A DNA stretch of 64,000 nucleotides from Gilvimarinus gilvus (lineage in GTDB: Bacteria > Pseudomonadota > Gammaproteobacteria > Pseudomonadales > Cellvibrionaceae). Each line of letters begins with the position of its first letter. The first letter of the stretch is position 1. A program made the translations under genes and the position numbers. The stretch spans positions 62,001 to 126,000 of the forward strand of contig NZ_JAULRU010000569.1 of assembly GCF_030518155.1 (NCBI RefSeq). The letters are read 5' to 3'. This document shows, in pieces, positions 27,028-38,026 of the stretch. The notes under the pieces were generated by a model. The model saw only the letters and a list, made by a program, of their open reading frames with translations. It was not told where the DNA came from and searched no databases.

Positions 27028-27657
27028 TTAGGGGCCCGGCGGGTTTTCGTCAGTCTTAATGGGTTGCTCTTGCACTGCACCCTCGTCTTGAGGTGCACCC
27101 TGGCTATCTGCGGCTCCCATTTCGGCAAGCAAAAATGGCGCTGCCGCCTTCAAATAAAGCACCATAGACCACAGCGTAAGCGCCGTTGCCGCCACCAAAG
27201 CAATAAATCCGGCCCAGTTCAACCAGGTAAAATCTGCCAGCAGCACAATCAACGCCACCATTTGCAATGTGGTTTTGATCTTGCCGATATAGGAAACGGC
27301 AACACTTGCGCGCTGCCCCAGCTCGGCCATCCATTCCCGCAAGGCTGAAATAACAATTTCGCGCCCCACAATCACCACGGCGCAAACGGCAAACCAAGCC
27401 TTGGGGTGCAGAGTCACTAACAGTACGAGCGCTATAACCACCATCAGCTTATCAGCCACCGGATCGAGGAATGCGCCAAGCTTGGTGCTTTGATTGTACT
27501 TACGTGCAACATAGCCATCAGCCCAGTCCGTGATTGCGGCGGCACTGAATATCAAAGCAGCTAAAAAGTGCGCACCTTGGAACGGCAGGAAAAATACCAA
27601 TACAAACAGGGGGATAAGTGCAATTCGAAGTAATGTCAGTCGGTTGGCCAGAGTCAT
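27028..27657 (-). CDS. pgsA: CDP-diacylglycerol--glycerol-3-phosphate 3-phosphatidyltransferase
   Basis: 209 residues, an inner-membrane enzyme making phosphatidylglycerol phosphate. The CDP-alcohol phosphotransferase signature D-x2-D-G-x2-A-R-x8-G-x3-D-x3-D is complete (DWADGYVARKYN then LGAFLDPVADK, about 42-68). Four to six hydrophobic segments surround it. A proline/glutamate-rich cytoplasmic tail after about 180 makes it longer than E. coli PgsA (182). The usual neighbour uvrC is not adjacent, but the downstream tRNA-Cys and tRNA-Leu genes are conserved. Confidence 0.95.
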   Translation of the reverse strand: MTLANRLTLLRIALIPLFVLVFFLPFQGAHFLAALIFSAAAITDWADGYVARKYNQSTKLGAFLDPVADKLMVVIALVLLVTLHPKAWFAVCAVVIVGREIVISALREWMAELGQRASVAVSYIGKIKTTLQMVALIVLLADFTWLNWAGFIALVAATALTLWSMVLYLKAAAPFLLAEMGAADSQGAPQDEGAVQEQPIKTDENPPGP

Positions 27658-28043
27658 ACAGCGGGCTTCTAGTTAAAACTGAATGGGGCGACTAGTGTAA
27701 ATCACCGTTTGATGGCCGAATGATACACCAGTTAGAGCGGCTTTGATCAAGTATATCAAAGTAAAATCGTTGGGCGAGTATTACTACATTAAAGCTACCC
27801 GACGGACACATTCAGTTCGATGGGGGCCACAGAAGGCCTACTCTTTATGGCCACACAACTGCCAACGGTTTACTGCAAGTGTAGGCAAAGGTGTCAAAAG
27901 CCAGAAAATATAGATATTTCAATGGGTTACAAAAACACTTCTGTATTTTAAGCGGCGTTCAGCCAACCTGTGAATTTAGCCAGCCACTACTTTATCAAGC
28001 CTACATATGGGCTATGGTCGGGAGATAACGACTCAAATGACGC
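27658..28043. other. Noncoding stretch upstream of pgsA
   Basis: 386 bases with no gene I can support. It should contain the pgsA promoter, but I found no convincing -35/-10 pair. Confidence 0.4.
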
Positions 28044-28184
28044 TTAATCATCCTGTTTTAGCTTCAGAGCCTCCAACGCCATTTTCTTGAGTGACTTTTT
28101 GTTTTCGAGATACATAAGAAACATTACAAAACTCGTACCAAAAATCACACAAACACTCAAAAAACCCCACAGATTAAAACACAT
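28044..28184 (-). CDS. Single-span small membrane protein, 46 aa
   Basis: ATG preceded by GAGG with 8 nt spacing; 46 codons and TAA. The sequence opens MCFNLWGFLSVCVIFGTSFV and MFLMYLE, a clean transmembrane helix (about 4-27), followed by a charged, probably cytoplasmic helix (N-K-K-S-L-K-K-M-A-L-E-A-L-K-L-K-Q-D-D). Membrane helix plus amphipathic tail recalls PspB-like or other small regulatory membrane proteins in outline only. It is encoded alone between pgsA and the HD-GYP gene. The coding support is the ribosome-binding site and the regular composition. Confidence 0.65.
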   Translation of the reverse strand: MCFNLWGFLSVCVIFGTSFVMFLMYLENKKSLKKMALEALKLKQDD

Positions 28185-28282
28185 AGCTTTTCCTCGGCAC
28201 CTTCGCGGCACATTGCATTCACATTATGATCCAGCAGAAAATTGATCATATTTTAGCCGCAAAACGCGCAGCATCCAGCTTG

Positions 28283-29401
28283 TTATAATTTATTCGTATT
28301 TGCCTGAACGTCCTCTTCGGAGTCAGCGTAAGTCTCAGCTATCTTCCGGCACTCTTCCGATATTTCCAAAAAGGCATCAAGCATATCCGGATCAAAGTGG
28401 GAGCCCCGCCCTTCTCGCATAATGCCAATAGACTTTTCATGGGAAAATGGCGGCTTGTATACACGCCGGCTAATAAGCGCGTCATACACATCCGCTATCG
28501 CCATTAATCGTGCCGACATGGGAATATCATCACCGGACAACCCTTCCGGATAACCAGATCCGTCCCACTTTTCTTGGTGAGAGTAGGCAATCTCTTTGGC
28601 AATGGTGAGAAAACCACTGGGTTCAGACAGTTTTTTCTCTGCCGCCGCCAATGCATCCCGGCCATAAACCGTATGCAACTTCATAATCTCAAACTCTTCG
28701 TCGGTAAGCTTGCCGGGCTTAAGCAAAATAGCATCTGGGACGCCCACCTTACCAATATCGTGCAGCGGGGCCGATTTAAACAGTAACGTGATTTTTTCAG
28801 GCGATAAGTCATCTTTAAAACGCGGATGATCGCTCAGCTTCTCGGCCAGCAATTTTACATACCACTGTGTACGCCGGATGTGGTTTCCAGTCTCTGGGTC
28901 ACGCGATTCAGCAAGTGCGCCCATCGCCTCCATCGCGACATCCTGAAGCTCCCCCATTTTTTTGGTGCGGTCCTGCACCTTGTCTTCGAGGATATGATTC
29001 TGATACTGAAGGACATCTCTGGCTTCTTTTAAAGTCAGATGATTTTTCACACGCTCCAATACAATGGGCGGACTAATAGGTTTGGTAATATAGTCCACGG
29101 CACCGATGGCTAAGCCTCGGGTTTCATCTTCTACCGTGACTTTTGCGGTCAAGAACATCACCGGAATATCAACCGTTGCGGAATCGGCCTTCAGCCTTTC
29201 ACAAACTTCGTAGCCATCCATGCCGGGCATCATAATATCGAGCAGGATTAAATCTGGCGGTGGGTCCGCCTTGGCAAGCTTGAGCGCCTTCTCTCCATTG
29301 GTGGCAATTTTAACTTGATAGCGATCCTTCAGTACGCCATTCAACAGCGAGACGTTAGCTGGGGTATCATCGACAATAAGTACTGTTTTTTTCGAACTCA
29401 T
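28283..29401 (-). CDS. Response regulator with HD-GYP phosphodiesterase domain (RpfG-like)
   Basis: 372 residues. An N-terminal receiver domain (V-L-I-V-D-D-T-P-A-N; phosphoacceptor Asp in L-I-L-L-D-I-M-M-P-G-M-D-G, about residue 55; conserved Lys in D-Y-I-T-K-P) leads to an HD-GYP domain with G-N-H-I-R-R, L-H-D-I-G-K-V-G-V-P-D, and H-Q-E-K-W-D-G-S-G-Y-P-E-G-L. Such enzymes hydrolyse cyclic di-GMP, linking a phosphorelay to motility and biofilm state. All metal-binding motifs look intact. It is the last gene of a four-gene signalling operon, 21 nt after the REC gene. Confidence 0.93.
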   Translation of the reverse strand: MSSKKTVLIVDDTPANVSLLNGVLKDRYQVKIATNGEKALKLAKADPPPDLILLDIMMPGMDGYEVCERLKADSATVDIPVMFLTAKVTVEDETRGLAIGAVDYITKPISPPIVLERVKNHLTLKEARDVLQYQNHILEDKVQDRTKKMGELQDVAMEAMGALAESRDPETGNHIRRTQWYVKLLAEKLSDHPRFKDDLSPEKITLLFKSAPLHDIGKVGVPDAILLKPGKLTDEEFEIMKLHTVYGRDALAAAEKKLSEPSGFLTIAKEIAYSHQEKWDGSGYPEGLSGDDIPMSARLMAIADVYDALISRRVYKPPFSHEKSIGIMREGRGSHFDPDMLDAFLEISEECRKIAETYADSEEDVQANTNKL

Positions 29402-29422
29402 GACAATAACCTTTACGTCGTT

Positions 29423-29821
29423 TTAGTCCGAACTCGACTGAATGCTTTTGAGGTGTTCTGTCACCCAGATGCACACCATGGTGACATCAATTGGCTTATC
29501 GATAAAATCTATGGCTCCTAACGCCAAACCTTTAGAGCGAGAGTCCTGATTATTTTTTCCACTCAAGAATATAACGGGAATATGCTGTGTCTCCGGATCT
29601 GCCTTTAAACGCTCACACACCTCAAAGCCATCCATTTCAGGCATCATAATATCGAGCAGGATTAAATCGGGCTTGGGCTCTCGCGCTGCAATTTCCAATG
29701 CCTTGGCACCGCTGGTAGCAACCTTAGTTTGGTACTTTTCCTTTAAGGCACTGTTCAACAGTTTAATATTGGCAGGTGCGTCGTCAACCAGCAATAACGT
29801 CTTTTGTTTACTCTCAGTCAT
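29423..29821 (-). CDS. Single-domain response regulator (REC only)
   Basis: 132 residues, one receiver domain: T-L-L-L-V-D-D-A-P-A-N (acidic pair), the phosphoacceptor Asp in L-I-L-L-D-I-M-M-P-E-M-D-G, conserved Ser in V-I-F-L-S-G-K and Lys in F-I-D-K-P-I-D. There is no output domain, so it may act as a phosphate shuttle or sink, or by protein contact. It lies 3 nt after the hybrid kinase and before the REC-HD-GYP gene, and is closely similar to the receiver of that neighbour, suggesting a local duplication. Confidence 0.92.
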   Translation of the reverse strand: MTESKQKTLLLVDDAPANIKLLNSALKEKYQTKVATSGAKALEIAAREPKPDLILLDIMMPEMDGFEVCERLKADPETQHIPVIFLSGKNNQDSRSKGLALGAIDFIDKPIDVTMVCIWVTEHLKSIQSSSD

Positions 29822-29824
29822 TCT

Positions 29825-32800
29825 TCATTCCTCAACCAAAGGTGACGCGCGAACAATTATTGCCGCCTGCTCGAAGTCAAAGTTTTCAATAGCGTCTACA
29901 AGCGCATCAAAAGTGGGCTGGTCAAGCGCGTTCGCCAAGCCCACCTTTGATTCGTCAAAAAAGTCGGCGGCCTCGCCATCGTCACTGTCCAACAATGCCA
30001 GCAGTTTTGCAATATCGGGGGATGACACCGCGGGTAGCTCCGCCTGCATCAGGGCCACCACCTCTAATGCAGCCTCGTAGTCAAAACTTTCAATACAATC
30101 GGCCAGATCAGACACATGTGCCGACGTGGTACAACTTTGCAATGCGAAGCGATTGTCAATAAAACAATCTTCGGCCTCCCCGTCATCATCTTCAAGTAAT
30201 TGTCTCAATCTAGTCAGTATAGCGCCTACCTCTGCCACCGAAACAGTGTCGGCGCTTGCTTCGGCACTGGACTCAAGAGCACTCTCCTCGAAAGCCTGTA
30301 AATCCCGCAGCATAGTGTCAAGCTTTGCGGCAAGCTCAGGTAACAACGCCTGCGCCTGAGTCGAATTTTCTTGCTCCAGCGCCTGCTCCAGGTCTTGCGC
30401 GGCCCTCTGAATATCGATGGCCCCCAAACTGGCCGAAACACCTTTTGTTGTATGCGCTACCCTTTCTGCCGTTTTATAGTCTCCGCTGGCGAGTGCAGCG
30501 CCTATTTCGTTCGTCGCGCCCGACTGGTCCTTAATAAAACGGCGAATAAGATCGCGATAGAGCTTTCTGTTACCCGCAAGATGGCTTAACCCTTCTACCG
30601 TATCGAGCCCTTCCACCTCCGGTAGAGCGATCATTTCTTGATCTGGGCTGGGCTGTTGCGCCGAATCAACCTGCCCTAACCCGGGCCGGGGTTTGATCCA
30701 CTGTGCCAATGCCTTATACAATTCTGCAGGGTTAATTGGCTTGGCGACGTGATCTTGCATCCCCGCCTCAAGACACCTCTCTTTGTCTCCGGCCATTGCA
30801 TTTGCCGTCATAGCAACAATAGGCAGCGACTCAAAACGCTCATCTCGCCTAATACATCTGGACGCCTCAATCCCATCCATTACCGGCATTTGTAAATCCA
30901 TAAGGACAATGTCGTAATGGTTCTCAGCGATTTTCTCGACCGCGATCTTGCCGTTATCGGCCACTTCGACTGTCATGCCGGCGCGCTCAAGCAGCTCGGT
31001 CGCCACTTGTTGATTAATTTCGTTATCTTCAACCAATAAAATGCTGGCGCCGGATACAGCTGCGGCAACAGATTGCTCACTGGCATCGGCTTTGCCAGCG
31101 CCTGACGTTGCCGATTCTATACCGAGCGCTAGCATCACCGAATCAAGTACTGATGAAACTGAGGCAGGTTTACTTAATATACCCGCCACTGAATTGCCTA
31201 CTCTGCGCAACATATCGTTGGTGTCGTAGGAAGTCACCATAATAACTTTCGGTGGCGATTTTAGTTGCAAAGAGTGTGTCAGTGCATGGTTGACTTCAAT
31301 ACCATCCATACCTGGCATTTTCCAGTCTAGAAATACAACCCGGAACGGCTCCCCCAGATCATCGCGTTGCTGCACCAGAGCCAAAGCCTCTTTACCGGAT
31401 GAGGCAACAGTTGGCTCAAAGGTAAGCGATTCGGCTGCATGTTGCATAACCTGCCTTGCCGCTGGGCTGTCATCTACGACTAAAACTGGAAGACCAAGCA
31501 ATACTGAGTCTGGCAGTTCCCGTTGTGTTTCGGCCTCACTATTAATAACAAACTGTGCTGTAAACGCAAAAGTACTGCCTTTACCCTGTTCACTTTCGAC
31601 CCATATTTCGCCGCCCATAAGCTGCGTAAGCTGTTTGCTAATACTCAACCCCAATCCGGTGCCGCCGTACTTGCGCGTGGTTGAAGCATCGGCCTGGCTG
31701 AACGACTGGAACAAATTCGCCACTTGTGCGGGTGTCATCCCAATGCCGGTATCAGACACGGAAAATTGCAATACAACGGAATCCTCAAGCCATTCTTTCA
31801 CACCAATGCCAATGACGATTTCACCACTTTCAGTAAATTTCACCGCATTGTTTACCAGGTTAATTAAAATTTGCCCCAGCCTCAGCGGATCACCTTCTAG
31901 CCCCGATGGCACCTCCGGGTCAAGATCAATCAAAAATTCAAGATCTTTCTCCTGAACCTTTACTTGCATCAAGCTGGCAAGATTACTGATGGTCTCTTCT
32001 AAGCTGAAAGGAATGGTTTCAAGCTCTAACTTTCCTGCTTCAATTTTCGAAAAGTCGAGAATGTCATTAATAATACCCAGCAAGGCATTTGCAGCAGAAT
32101 TTATTTTGTTGACGTAATCTTCTTGTCGCGGCGACAGCTCAGTTTGCAGAGCGAGATAGCTCATCCCAATAATGGCGTTCATCGGAGTGCGAATTTCATG
32201 GGACATATTTGCCAGGAAATCACTTTTCGCCCGATTAGCGTCGTTGGCCTGTTCGCGAGCTTTTACCAACTCCGTAATATCTGTTGATACTCCTCCCAAA
32301 GCCAAAAATTCACCGTCCACATCGTACACCGGAAATTTATAAGTGATGTAGGTGCTTACGCTGCCGTCGGTGTTATGTAGAGTTTCTTCTAGCTGAATCG
32401 TCTCACCTTGCTCGATAGCTTCTAAGTCGGCCATTCTAAAGCGCTCAGCGTCTTCCTTAGGCTGCAAATCAAAATCTGTTTTGTTGAGCGCAAAGTCATG
32501 GTCAAGCTGCATCACTTGTTCCCACACCTTGTTCACCAACATATAACGTCCCTCACGGTCTTTGAGGTATATTAACGCTGGAGAATTATCCAATACCGAC
32601 TGCAACAACTTTCTTGATTCGGCCAGCGCCTTTTCTGCTTTCTTGCGGGCTGTAATATCGCGCAGTGACGTAATGATCATTGCGCCAGTTTCAGCTTCGA
32701 TCAAGCTTATACTGATTTCGACAGGCACTCGATTTTCAAACTTTGTCAGCGCGAGTAATTCTCGCCCTTCACCGGCCACTGCATTGCCTTGTGCGTTGAC

Positions 32801-35800
32801 ATAGGCATTGCAATAATCTTGGTATGGCTTTTTACTTTGCGGGCAAAACAACACTTCAATAGAGCGCTGCGTGAGCTCGCTCCATTCATAGCCAAATAGC
32901 TCTTGGGCACGCTTGTTGATCATCAATATAGTGCCTTCAGAATCTGTCGCTACGATTGGGTCCGGTGTAGACTCCAAAAGGTTCTTAAACTGGTCTTTGC
33001 TTTTGCTGAGTTCAAGTGTTCGCTCTTCAACTTTATCTTCCAGCTCATCGCGCGCTTTCACCAAGGAGCGTGTAGCGCGATCGCCTATCCAGTTATTAAT
33101 TCCCATTAGACTTAAGGACAGGAACAAAGTCGCGCCAAGCAATGCATACAGCGTATTGCGGGAAATAATGTAAGCCTCTAGCGCCTCTGACTCGTCCACC
33201 TCTGAGATGAGCCCCAAACCAAGCTCCGGCGCCCAGTGCCAGGCACTTAACACGGTTTCGCCGCGGTAGTCGAAAAAACCTTGAGTGCTCAGGCCAGTTT
33301 CGCCACGCGTTAATGCCGCTGCGGCGTGCGTTAAAGCGTTGTCATCACTGCCTATATCTGAAAAAGGTTTAACCTGAGCCGGATAAGACACCAGTAGCGA
33401 CAGTGCCGTTCCGGCATCACTGGAGATAATATTTTGCTCCGCGAGTGTATTGATAAAACGACTTTCACTGAGCATCACACCGTGAGCGTTAACCGCATAA
33501 ACCTCACCGGTTCGCCCTGTTCTGCCTCGAGCTAATATGGCCTCGAATGTATCTTTAGGTTCAACACTGGCAACAACTGCCCCTACGGCTCTGCCCGCAT
33601 AGTCCAGTACCGGAGCGGCAAAGTATATTTCGACCTCTTGTGTGTTGGGATTAAGCATCGGTGGGATAAAAGCAACCTGCCCCATAAACACTTTGTCTTG
33701 CAAAATATCCATTAGGTGACTCACTGACGGGGCGGCTGGAAATACCGCCGTACCATCCGTTAACACCATAGATAAACGCCAGTCGTTATTATCCAGATTA
33801 TGCTGGCTCAATAGAGCCTGCATTCCTAGCGTGGATGGGTTTCCTATGGAATGATCATTGGGCTGTTGCGAGGCAATCAGTGTTTGCAGGCCTTCCTCTC
33901 GAGCAATTAGGGTTACCAGTTGGAGCTGAGCTTTAATCCAATGCTGGAGCATTTCATGGGTAGCCTGAAGCACCGTCACCAAAGCCTGTCCCGCTCGATC
34001 GCGGGCAATCTTTTCTTCTCGCTCCAGGGAGTACCAAGTTAAACTGAGTATCACAATCAAAATCGTCATTAACGCCAGAATGCCAAATAGGCGCAAGTGA
34101 CGAGACTTGTTTACGGTTAGAAATTTTTCGGCTCTGCGCGCCAAAAACCACACGACACCAAGAAATATCAACGCCAACCCTATCGTCAGCACCACAAATT
34201 TAACGATGGGTATTTCGTGAATTCCCGCAACGCCCTGGGCTGAGACTGAATCGCCTAATTCAATACTGATCCAGTGATTGCGAATGGCATCGCGTTGGGC
34301 AGGTGTAATATTTTCGATTACCTTATTAAGAATGCTAACCCATGTAGCCCAGTCGTCCCTTACCCCCATGCTTAATTCATATTGATACGCTGTGCGAAAT
34401 GCCACCTGCAAATCAGTAAGGCCAAACTCATTAACGAGACTTAACGCCGAAAACTGATTTCCCAATATTGCATCGAGGTCACCGTCAGCAACATTCATTA
34501 GGCCGCTTTTGAGGCTATCGACAACAACAAAATCAATATCCGGAAAGTTACGTTGCGCCCACTCGGTGCTGGAATAACCATCGACAACGCCAAGTTTGCG
34601 TCCCAGCAAATCTTGCATACTTGTCATAGATTCGGCATGGTCCTCATGTGCAATAACCACGGACGGAATGCTTAAATAGCTATCGGTAAACAGCAGAAAC
34701 TCTCGCCTGTTGTCTGTTGCAGCCATACCGGGCAGCATATCGATTGCTTTTTGCCGGGCTTTAGTCACCGTATCCGCCCAGGTATCCGCAGACGCGAGCT
34801 CGAACTTAATGCCCAACTGATCGCTGATTAAGCTGACGTAATCGGCTACAATTCCCGAGTACTGACCGTTGTCGTCGATAAACTCGAATGGGGCCCAGTC
34901 GGGGTCCGCCCCCACTTTAATAACCGGGTGCTGCAACAACCAGCTTTGCTCCTCCACACTAAGCTCTAGCGTCGATAGCGCTTTTGCTTTTACCAGCTCC
35001 TGACTCGGCCTTAACCAATTCGACAGTATTGCCAGCCGCTCTTCTGCGCTAACAGATGCTATCGCCTTGGTAATGATGCTATGCAACACCGGCTTGTGAC
35101 CTGCGACCAACATTCTTAAAGGGTTCTGCCCCAAGTTACCCGGAAAAGACACCAAGCCAGAAAGCGCATTCTCTCGCAGGTAATATTCCACAACACTCTG
35201 AGAATCCATTGTCGCATCGGCGTCACCCGACAAAACCATTTCTATGGCATCCTGTATCGAATCGGTTTCGACAATCTTGATATCAGGCATTTTTGCTTTG
35301 ACGATATCAATCGATGAGTAGCCAGCTGGTAGTGCAAGGGTTCTACCGGTCAAGGCCTCCATATTCGTAATGTCAGAGCCACGCTTAACAAACACATGCT
35401 CTTGTAGAATAAGATAGCTGGGCGTGTGCAAAGCATATTGACTTCTATCGGCAGAGAAATAAGCGGCCATCACCATATCAATGTCATGGTTGCGCAGCTT
35501 GGCATGTAACTCGGAGTAACTGGCGGGCTCGGAGTATTCGAACCCTAGCCCTGTTTTTTCTGCGATTAGATTAATAAAATCAACCGAAACACCAACGTAG
35601 GCTCCCTCCTTATCGGTGAAGTTAAACGGCGGCCAATCGAGCTCTTTACCCACAATAACTCGTGGATTCTCTTCTACCCAGGCAAGCTCTTCTTCGGTTA
35701 AACGCAGCTCGTTTGCGCCCGACGCCGTTGTGGAAAACGTACTGACAATCTGTGTTTGGTTGTAGGTGGCAAACTCCTCCCCCAATCGATCAATCGCCTC

Positions 35801-36244
35801 AACCAAAGCCCGCTTATTCTGCCTATAATCAGGTGATTCAAGAACGCTACGTGCGGCACTGATTTCTCGTTGTGCCATAAGCGCTTCAGCGCGGCTTTCC
35901 AACTTAACCAACGACTCGTTAATGGCCGCAATCAGTTCAATCTGCTTCTCCGAAGCGACCGGCGCCTTGACCAGCAACTCACTCAACGTATCTTCATAGC
36001 GTGTAGCCGCTACACGATAGCGCTCCAGCCAACGTTCATCCTCAGAATAGAGGTAAGTGGTTATGGCACTGGTAAGGATTTCATCTTGCAACTTAAGCGA
36101 TTCGGTAAGCTGTATGAGGCCAGCCTGGCTCACGGGCTCTTCAGCTGACGCTACGCTGTCAGCCAGGCTGGCAACAGGCACAAGGCAAACTGACAACGTC
36201 AGCAACCATAAAATAACCGGCCGGGCCAACATCCGCTGAATCAT
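29825..36244 (-). CDS. Giant hybrid sensor histidine kinase (2x SBP_bac_3, Cache, 2x PAS, HisKA, HATPase, 2x REC, Hpt)
   Basis: 2139 residues, BvgS/EvgS-like but longer. In order: signal peptide (about 1-29); helical region; two periplasmic solute-binding domains (from about 188 and 435, each N-P-R-V-I-V-G or H-P-V-I-K-V-G then W-P/A-P-F); membrane helices near 685 and 721; a dCache-like periplasmic segment; TM near 1035; PAS near 1080 and 1215; HisKA with the phospho-His in M-S-H-E-I-R-T-P (about 1350); HATPase boxes N-L-V-N-N-A-V-K-F and D-T-G-I-G-M; two receivers (phospho-Asp near 1640 and 1783); Hpt H-T-T-K-G near 1931. The end (2010-2139) contains two acidic repeats of unknown role. Its ATG overlaps the stop of the upstream binding-protein gene (ATGA). 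Confidence 0.94.
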   Translation of the reverse strand: MIQRMLARPVILWLLTLSVCLVPVASLADSVASAEEPVSQAGLIQLTESLKLQDEILTSAITTYLYSEDERWLERYRVAATRYEDTLSELLVKAPVASEKQIELIAAINESLVKLESRAEALMAQREISAARSVLESPDYRQNKRALVEAIDRLGEEFATYNQTQIVSTFSTTASGANELRLTEEELAWVEENPRVIVGKELDWPPFNFTDKEGAYVGVSVDFINLIAEKTGLGFEYSEPASYSELHAKLRNHDIDMVMAAYFSADRSQYALHTPSYLILQEHVFVKRGSDITNMEALTGRTLALPAGYSSIDIVKAKMPDIKIVETDSIQDAIEMVLSGDADATMDSQSVVEYYLRENALSGLVSFPGNLGQNPLRMLVAGHKPVLHSIITKAIASVSAEERLAILSNWLRPSQELVKAKALSTLELSVEEQSWLLQHPVIKVGADPDWAPFEFIDDNGQYSGIVADYVSLISDQLGIKFELASADTWADTVTKARQKAIDMLPGMAATDNRREFLLFTDSYLSIPSVVIAHEDHAESMTSMQDLLGRKLGVVDGYSSTEWAQRNFPDIDFVVVDSLKSGLMNVADGDLDAILGNQFSALSLVNEFGLTDLQVAFRTAYQYELSMGVRDDWATWVSILNKVIENITPAQRDAIRNHWISIELGDSVSAQGVAGIHEIPIVKFVVLTIGLALIFLGVVWFLARRAEKFLTVNKSRHLRLFGILALMTILIVILSLTWYSLEREEKIARDRAGQALVTVLQATHEMLQHWIKAQLQLVTLIAREEGLQTLIASQQPNDHSIGNPSTLGMQALLSQHNLDNNDWRLSMVLTDGTAVFPAAPSVSHLMDILQDKVFMGQVAFIPPMLNPNTQEVEIYFAAPVLDYAGRAVGAVVASVEPKDTFEAILARGRTGRTGEVYAVNAHGVMLSESRFINTLAEQNIISSDAGTALSLLVSYPAQVKPFSDIGSDDNALTHAAAALTRGETGLSTQGFFDYRGETVLSAWHWAPELGLGLISEVDESEALEAYIISRNTLYALLGATLFLSLSLMGINNWIGDRATRSLVKARDELEDKVEERTLELSKSKDQFKNLLESTPDPIVATDSEGTILMINKRAQELFGYEWSELTQRSIEVLFCPQSKKPYQDYCNAYVNAQGNAVAGEGRELLALTKFENRVPVEISISLIEAETGAMIITSLRDITARKKAEKALAESRKLLQSVLDNSPALIYLKDREGRYMLVNKVWEQVMQLDHDFALNKTDFDLQPKEDAERFRMADLEAIEQGETIQLEETLHNTDGSVSTYITYKFPVYDVDGEFLALGGVSTDITELVKAREQANDANRAKSDFLANMSHEIRTPMNAIIGMSYLALQTELSPRQEDYVNKINSAANALLGIINDILDFSKIEAGKLELETIPFSLEETISNLASLMQVKVQEKDLEFLIDLDPEVPSGLEGDPLRLGQILINLVNNAVKFTESGEIVIGIGVKEWLEDSVVLQFSVSDTGIGMTPAQVANLFQSFSQADASTTRKYGGTGLGLSISKQLTQLMGGEIWVESEQGKGSTFAFTAQFVINSEAETQRELPDSVLLGLPVLVVDDSPAARQVMQHAAESLTFEPTVASSGKEALALVQQRDDLGEPFRVVFLDWKMPGMDGIEVNHALTHSLQLKSPPKVIMVTSYDTNDMLRRVGNSVAGILSKPASVSSVLDSVMLALGIESATSGAGKADASEQSVAAAVSGASILLVEDNEINQQVATELLERAGMTVEVADNGKIAVEKIAENHYDIVLMDLQMPVMDGIEASRCIRRDERFESLPIVAMTANAMAGDKERCLEAGMQDHVAKPINPAELYKALAQWIKPRPGLGQVDSAQQPSPDQEMIALPEVEGLDTVEGLSHLAGNRKLYRDLIRRFIKDQSGATNEIGAALASGDYKTAERVAHTTKGVSASLGAIDIQRAAQDLEQALEQENSTQAQALLPELAAKLDTMLRDLQAFEESALESSAEASADTVSVAEVGAILTRLRQLLEDDDGEAEDCFIDNRFALQSCTTSAHVSDLADCIESFDYEAALEVVALMQAELPAVSSPDIAKLLALLDSDDGEAADFFDESKVGLANALDQPTFDALVDAIENFDFEQAAIIVRASPLVEE

Positions 36245-37029
36245 TGCGCCACCTCCGCACCCGGTTTTGCCAGATTGAACTGGGTCATAATTTGCGCGTA
36301 TTCTTCGCTGCTAACAAACCGGGCCAGCTCACGGTCCAGGTCATTGCGCAACTCAATCGCACCCGGGTACTTGCGGGAAACAGCCATATTAACAGGAAGC
36401 ACATAGACCGACGGGGGGAGTACTTTAAATACATTCCCAATACCCAGCTGCTTTGCCTCAGCCATAAAATACTGTTGATTATTAAGCGCCACATCAAACT
36501 GGCCGGACAGCAGACCTTCCAGTTGCGCTTTAGAGTCCAAAACCGGTTCTTTGGTGAGAAAATCTGCAGCGTCGAATTCAGCCCCGTAAGTCCAGCCAAA
36601 AATGACACCGATTCGATAGCTGGCAAGATCTAATAGGTTGCCATCAAAATTGATTCGTGCGTCGGCGCGAACAATAATATCCTGAGTTTCATAGACGTGA
36701 GGTGTTGTGGTAAAAAGCGCAATTTTTGCCCGTTCTGATGTTTCAGTAAGGTTTATCATCACATCCTGACGGCCCGTTGCTATGGCTTCCAGGGCGGAGC
36801 GCATATCGCGATACTGGGTAATGCGCAGGTTGTAACCAAGACTGGCGAAAACCGATTTGGCAACCTCTACAGAGGCGCCAGAGAAGCTAGCATCGGCTTC
36901 TTTGCGGTAGAAGGGGTAAAAGTCATCGGCCACCGCAATGCGTATTACCGTATCTTCAGCGGTGGCTGTTTGCACTGAGCACACAGCGAGCACGCAAAAA
37001 ATAACCATCCTAAACAATACGCGTTCCAT
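36241..37029 (-). CDS. Periplasmic solute-binding protein, family 3 (sensor accessory)
   Basis: About 262 residues. The ATG at 37029 is preferred over GTG 37053, which has a Shine-Dalgarno too close to it; AGGG lies about 7 nt before 37029. A Sec signal peptide ([17 protein letters not shown], cut before E-D) precedes an SBP_bac_3 fold: [22 protein letters not shown] and [13 protein letters not shown]. No ABC permease or ATPase is adjacent; instead it is first in the kinase operon, so it probably delivers ligand information to the kinase. The ligand is unknown. Confidence 0.88.
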   Translation of the reverse strand: MERVLFRMVIFCVLAVCSVQTATAEDTVIRIAVADDFYPFYRKEADASFSGASVEVAKSVFASLGYNLRITQYRDMRSALEAIATGRQDVMINLTETSERAKIALFTTTPHVYETQDIIVRADARINFDGNLLDLASYRIGVIFGWTYGAEFDAADFLTKEPVLDSKAQLEGLLSGQFDVALNNQQYFMAEAKQLGIGNVFKVLPPSVYVLPVNMAVSRKYPGAIELRNDLDRELARFVSSEEYAQIMTQFNLAKPGAEVAQ

Positions 37030-37498
37030 GAGAAGCCCTGTGAATCGATTCACTCTCCATTATGCGGTAGTACGTCAGGCCGCTAATTCCGCGGCATAGG
37101 TCGACTGGCCAAGATTCTCTAGCTTACTCTCCTTTGATCAGCTGTGCAGAATAAGACCGCCTTTTACCTATACCAAAATCATATATGACAAAAGGCACTC
37201 TAGAAACAAAAATGAGCGAGATTTTCATAAATAAATGTGGAGATAGACGACAACTCACAGCTGGCGCATAAAATTAACAGCCGAGCCCACTCCTTGGCGT
37301 ATTAGTCTGCATTCAGGGACTTATGTCCGAACGCATTAGATTAAAATAGACCGACCGTAAATCAAGCAAAACTTCTATCGCTTGTACTCACCCTACCGTT
37401 AAGTCAGTTTCCTACAATCAGTAAAAAAACAACAGGCCATTAAATGATTACGAGCCAGCCTGAAAGCCCGAGTACGCTTGAGGTTTTTCAATAGCCTG
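37030..37498. other. Intergenic region upstream of the kinase operon
   Basis: About 470 AT-rich bases that must hold the promoter of the operon starting at 37029. I found no ORF, RNA gene or clear operator. Confidence 0.4.
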
Positions 37499-37915
37499 CT
37501 AACGACTAATACACTGATCACGATCTAAAACCCAACACCGCGGGTTCGATTGATACCCGACATGCGGGTAGTAATCATTGGCGGCCGGCGCTGCGATTAG
37601 GATGAGCTTACAATGGGCGCCTAACTGACGCTGCGTAAGCACCTGTAGCTGCCTGCCAACACCGCATTTCTGATAATCCGCATGCACCGCTAAATCCGAC
37701 AAATAACACGCATAGTGAAAATCCGTCACACTGCGCGCAATACCCACCAACTTACCACCCCACCAGGCTGTTACCGTAAGATTGCTATTGGCCAACATTC
37801 CGGCCATGCAAACTCTATCGTCCACCGGGCGCCGCTCAGCAAGATTAGACGCCTTAAGAAGCTCAACAAATTGATCGGTCGATACCGGCGCATTTACTTT
37901 ATATTCAATTTTCAT
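37499..37915 (-). CDS. GNAT-family N-acetyltransferase
   Basis: 138 residues from ATG 37915 (longer upstream frames lack support). The acetyl-CoA binding motif A is clear: Y-L-S-D-L-A-V-H-A-D-Y-Q-K-C-G-V-G-R-Q-L with the Q/R-x-x-G-x-G/A pattern, preceded by L-V-G-I-A-R-S-V-T-D-F. The substrate is not predictable. It stands between the signalling operon and the desaturase, all on the minus strand; an AAGGAAAA ribosome-binding site lies upstream. Confidence 0.88.
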   Translation of the reverse strand: MKIEYKVNAPVSTDQFVELLKASNLAERRPVDDRVCMAGMLANSNLTVTAWWGGKLVGIARSVTDFHYACYLSDLAVHADYQKCGVGRQLQVLTQRQLGAHCKLILIAAPAANDYYPHVGYQSNPRCWVLDRDQCISR

Positions 37916-38026
37916 ATTGCTTAATGCATTTTCCTTTATGCTAATTACACAGATATGTCTATATCTGTAGGCACCTGCCACCACTCACAAACGCAAGGAG
38001 CAATCTGCGCCCGACACCGCAACGCC

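Noticed and set aside
31290-31955. 221-codon plus-strand frame inside the hybrid kinase
   Set aside because: Antisense to HATPase and REC motifs that are clearly conserved in the kinase frame.
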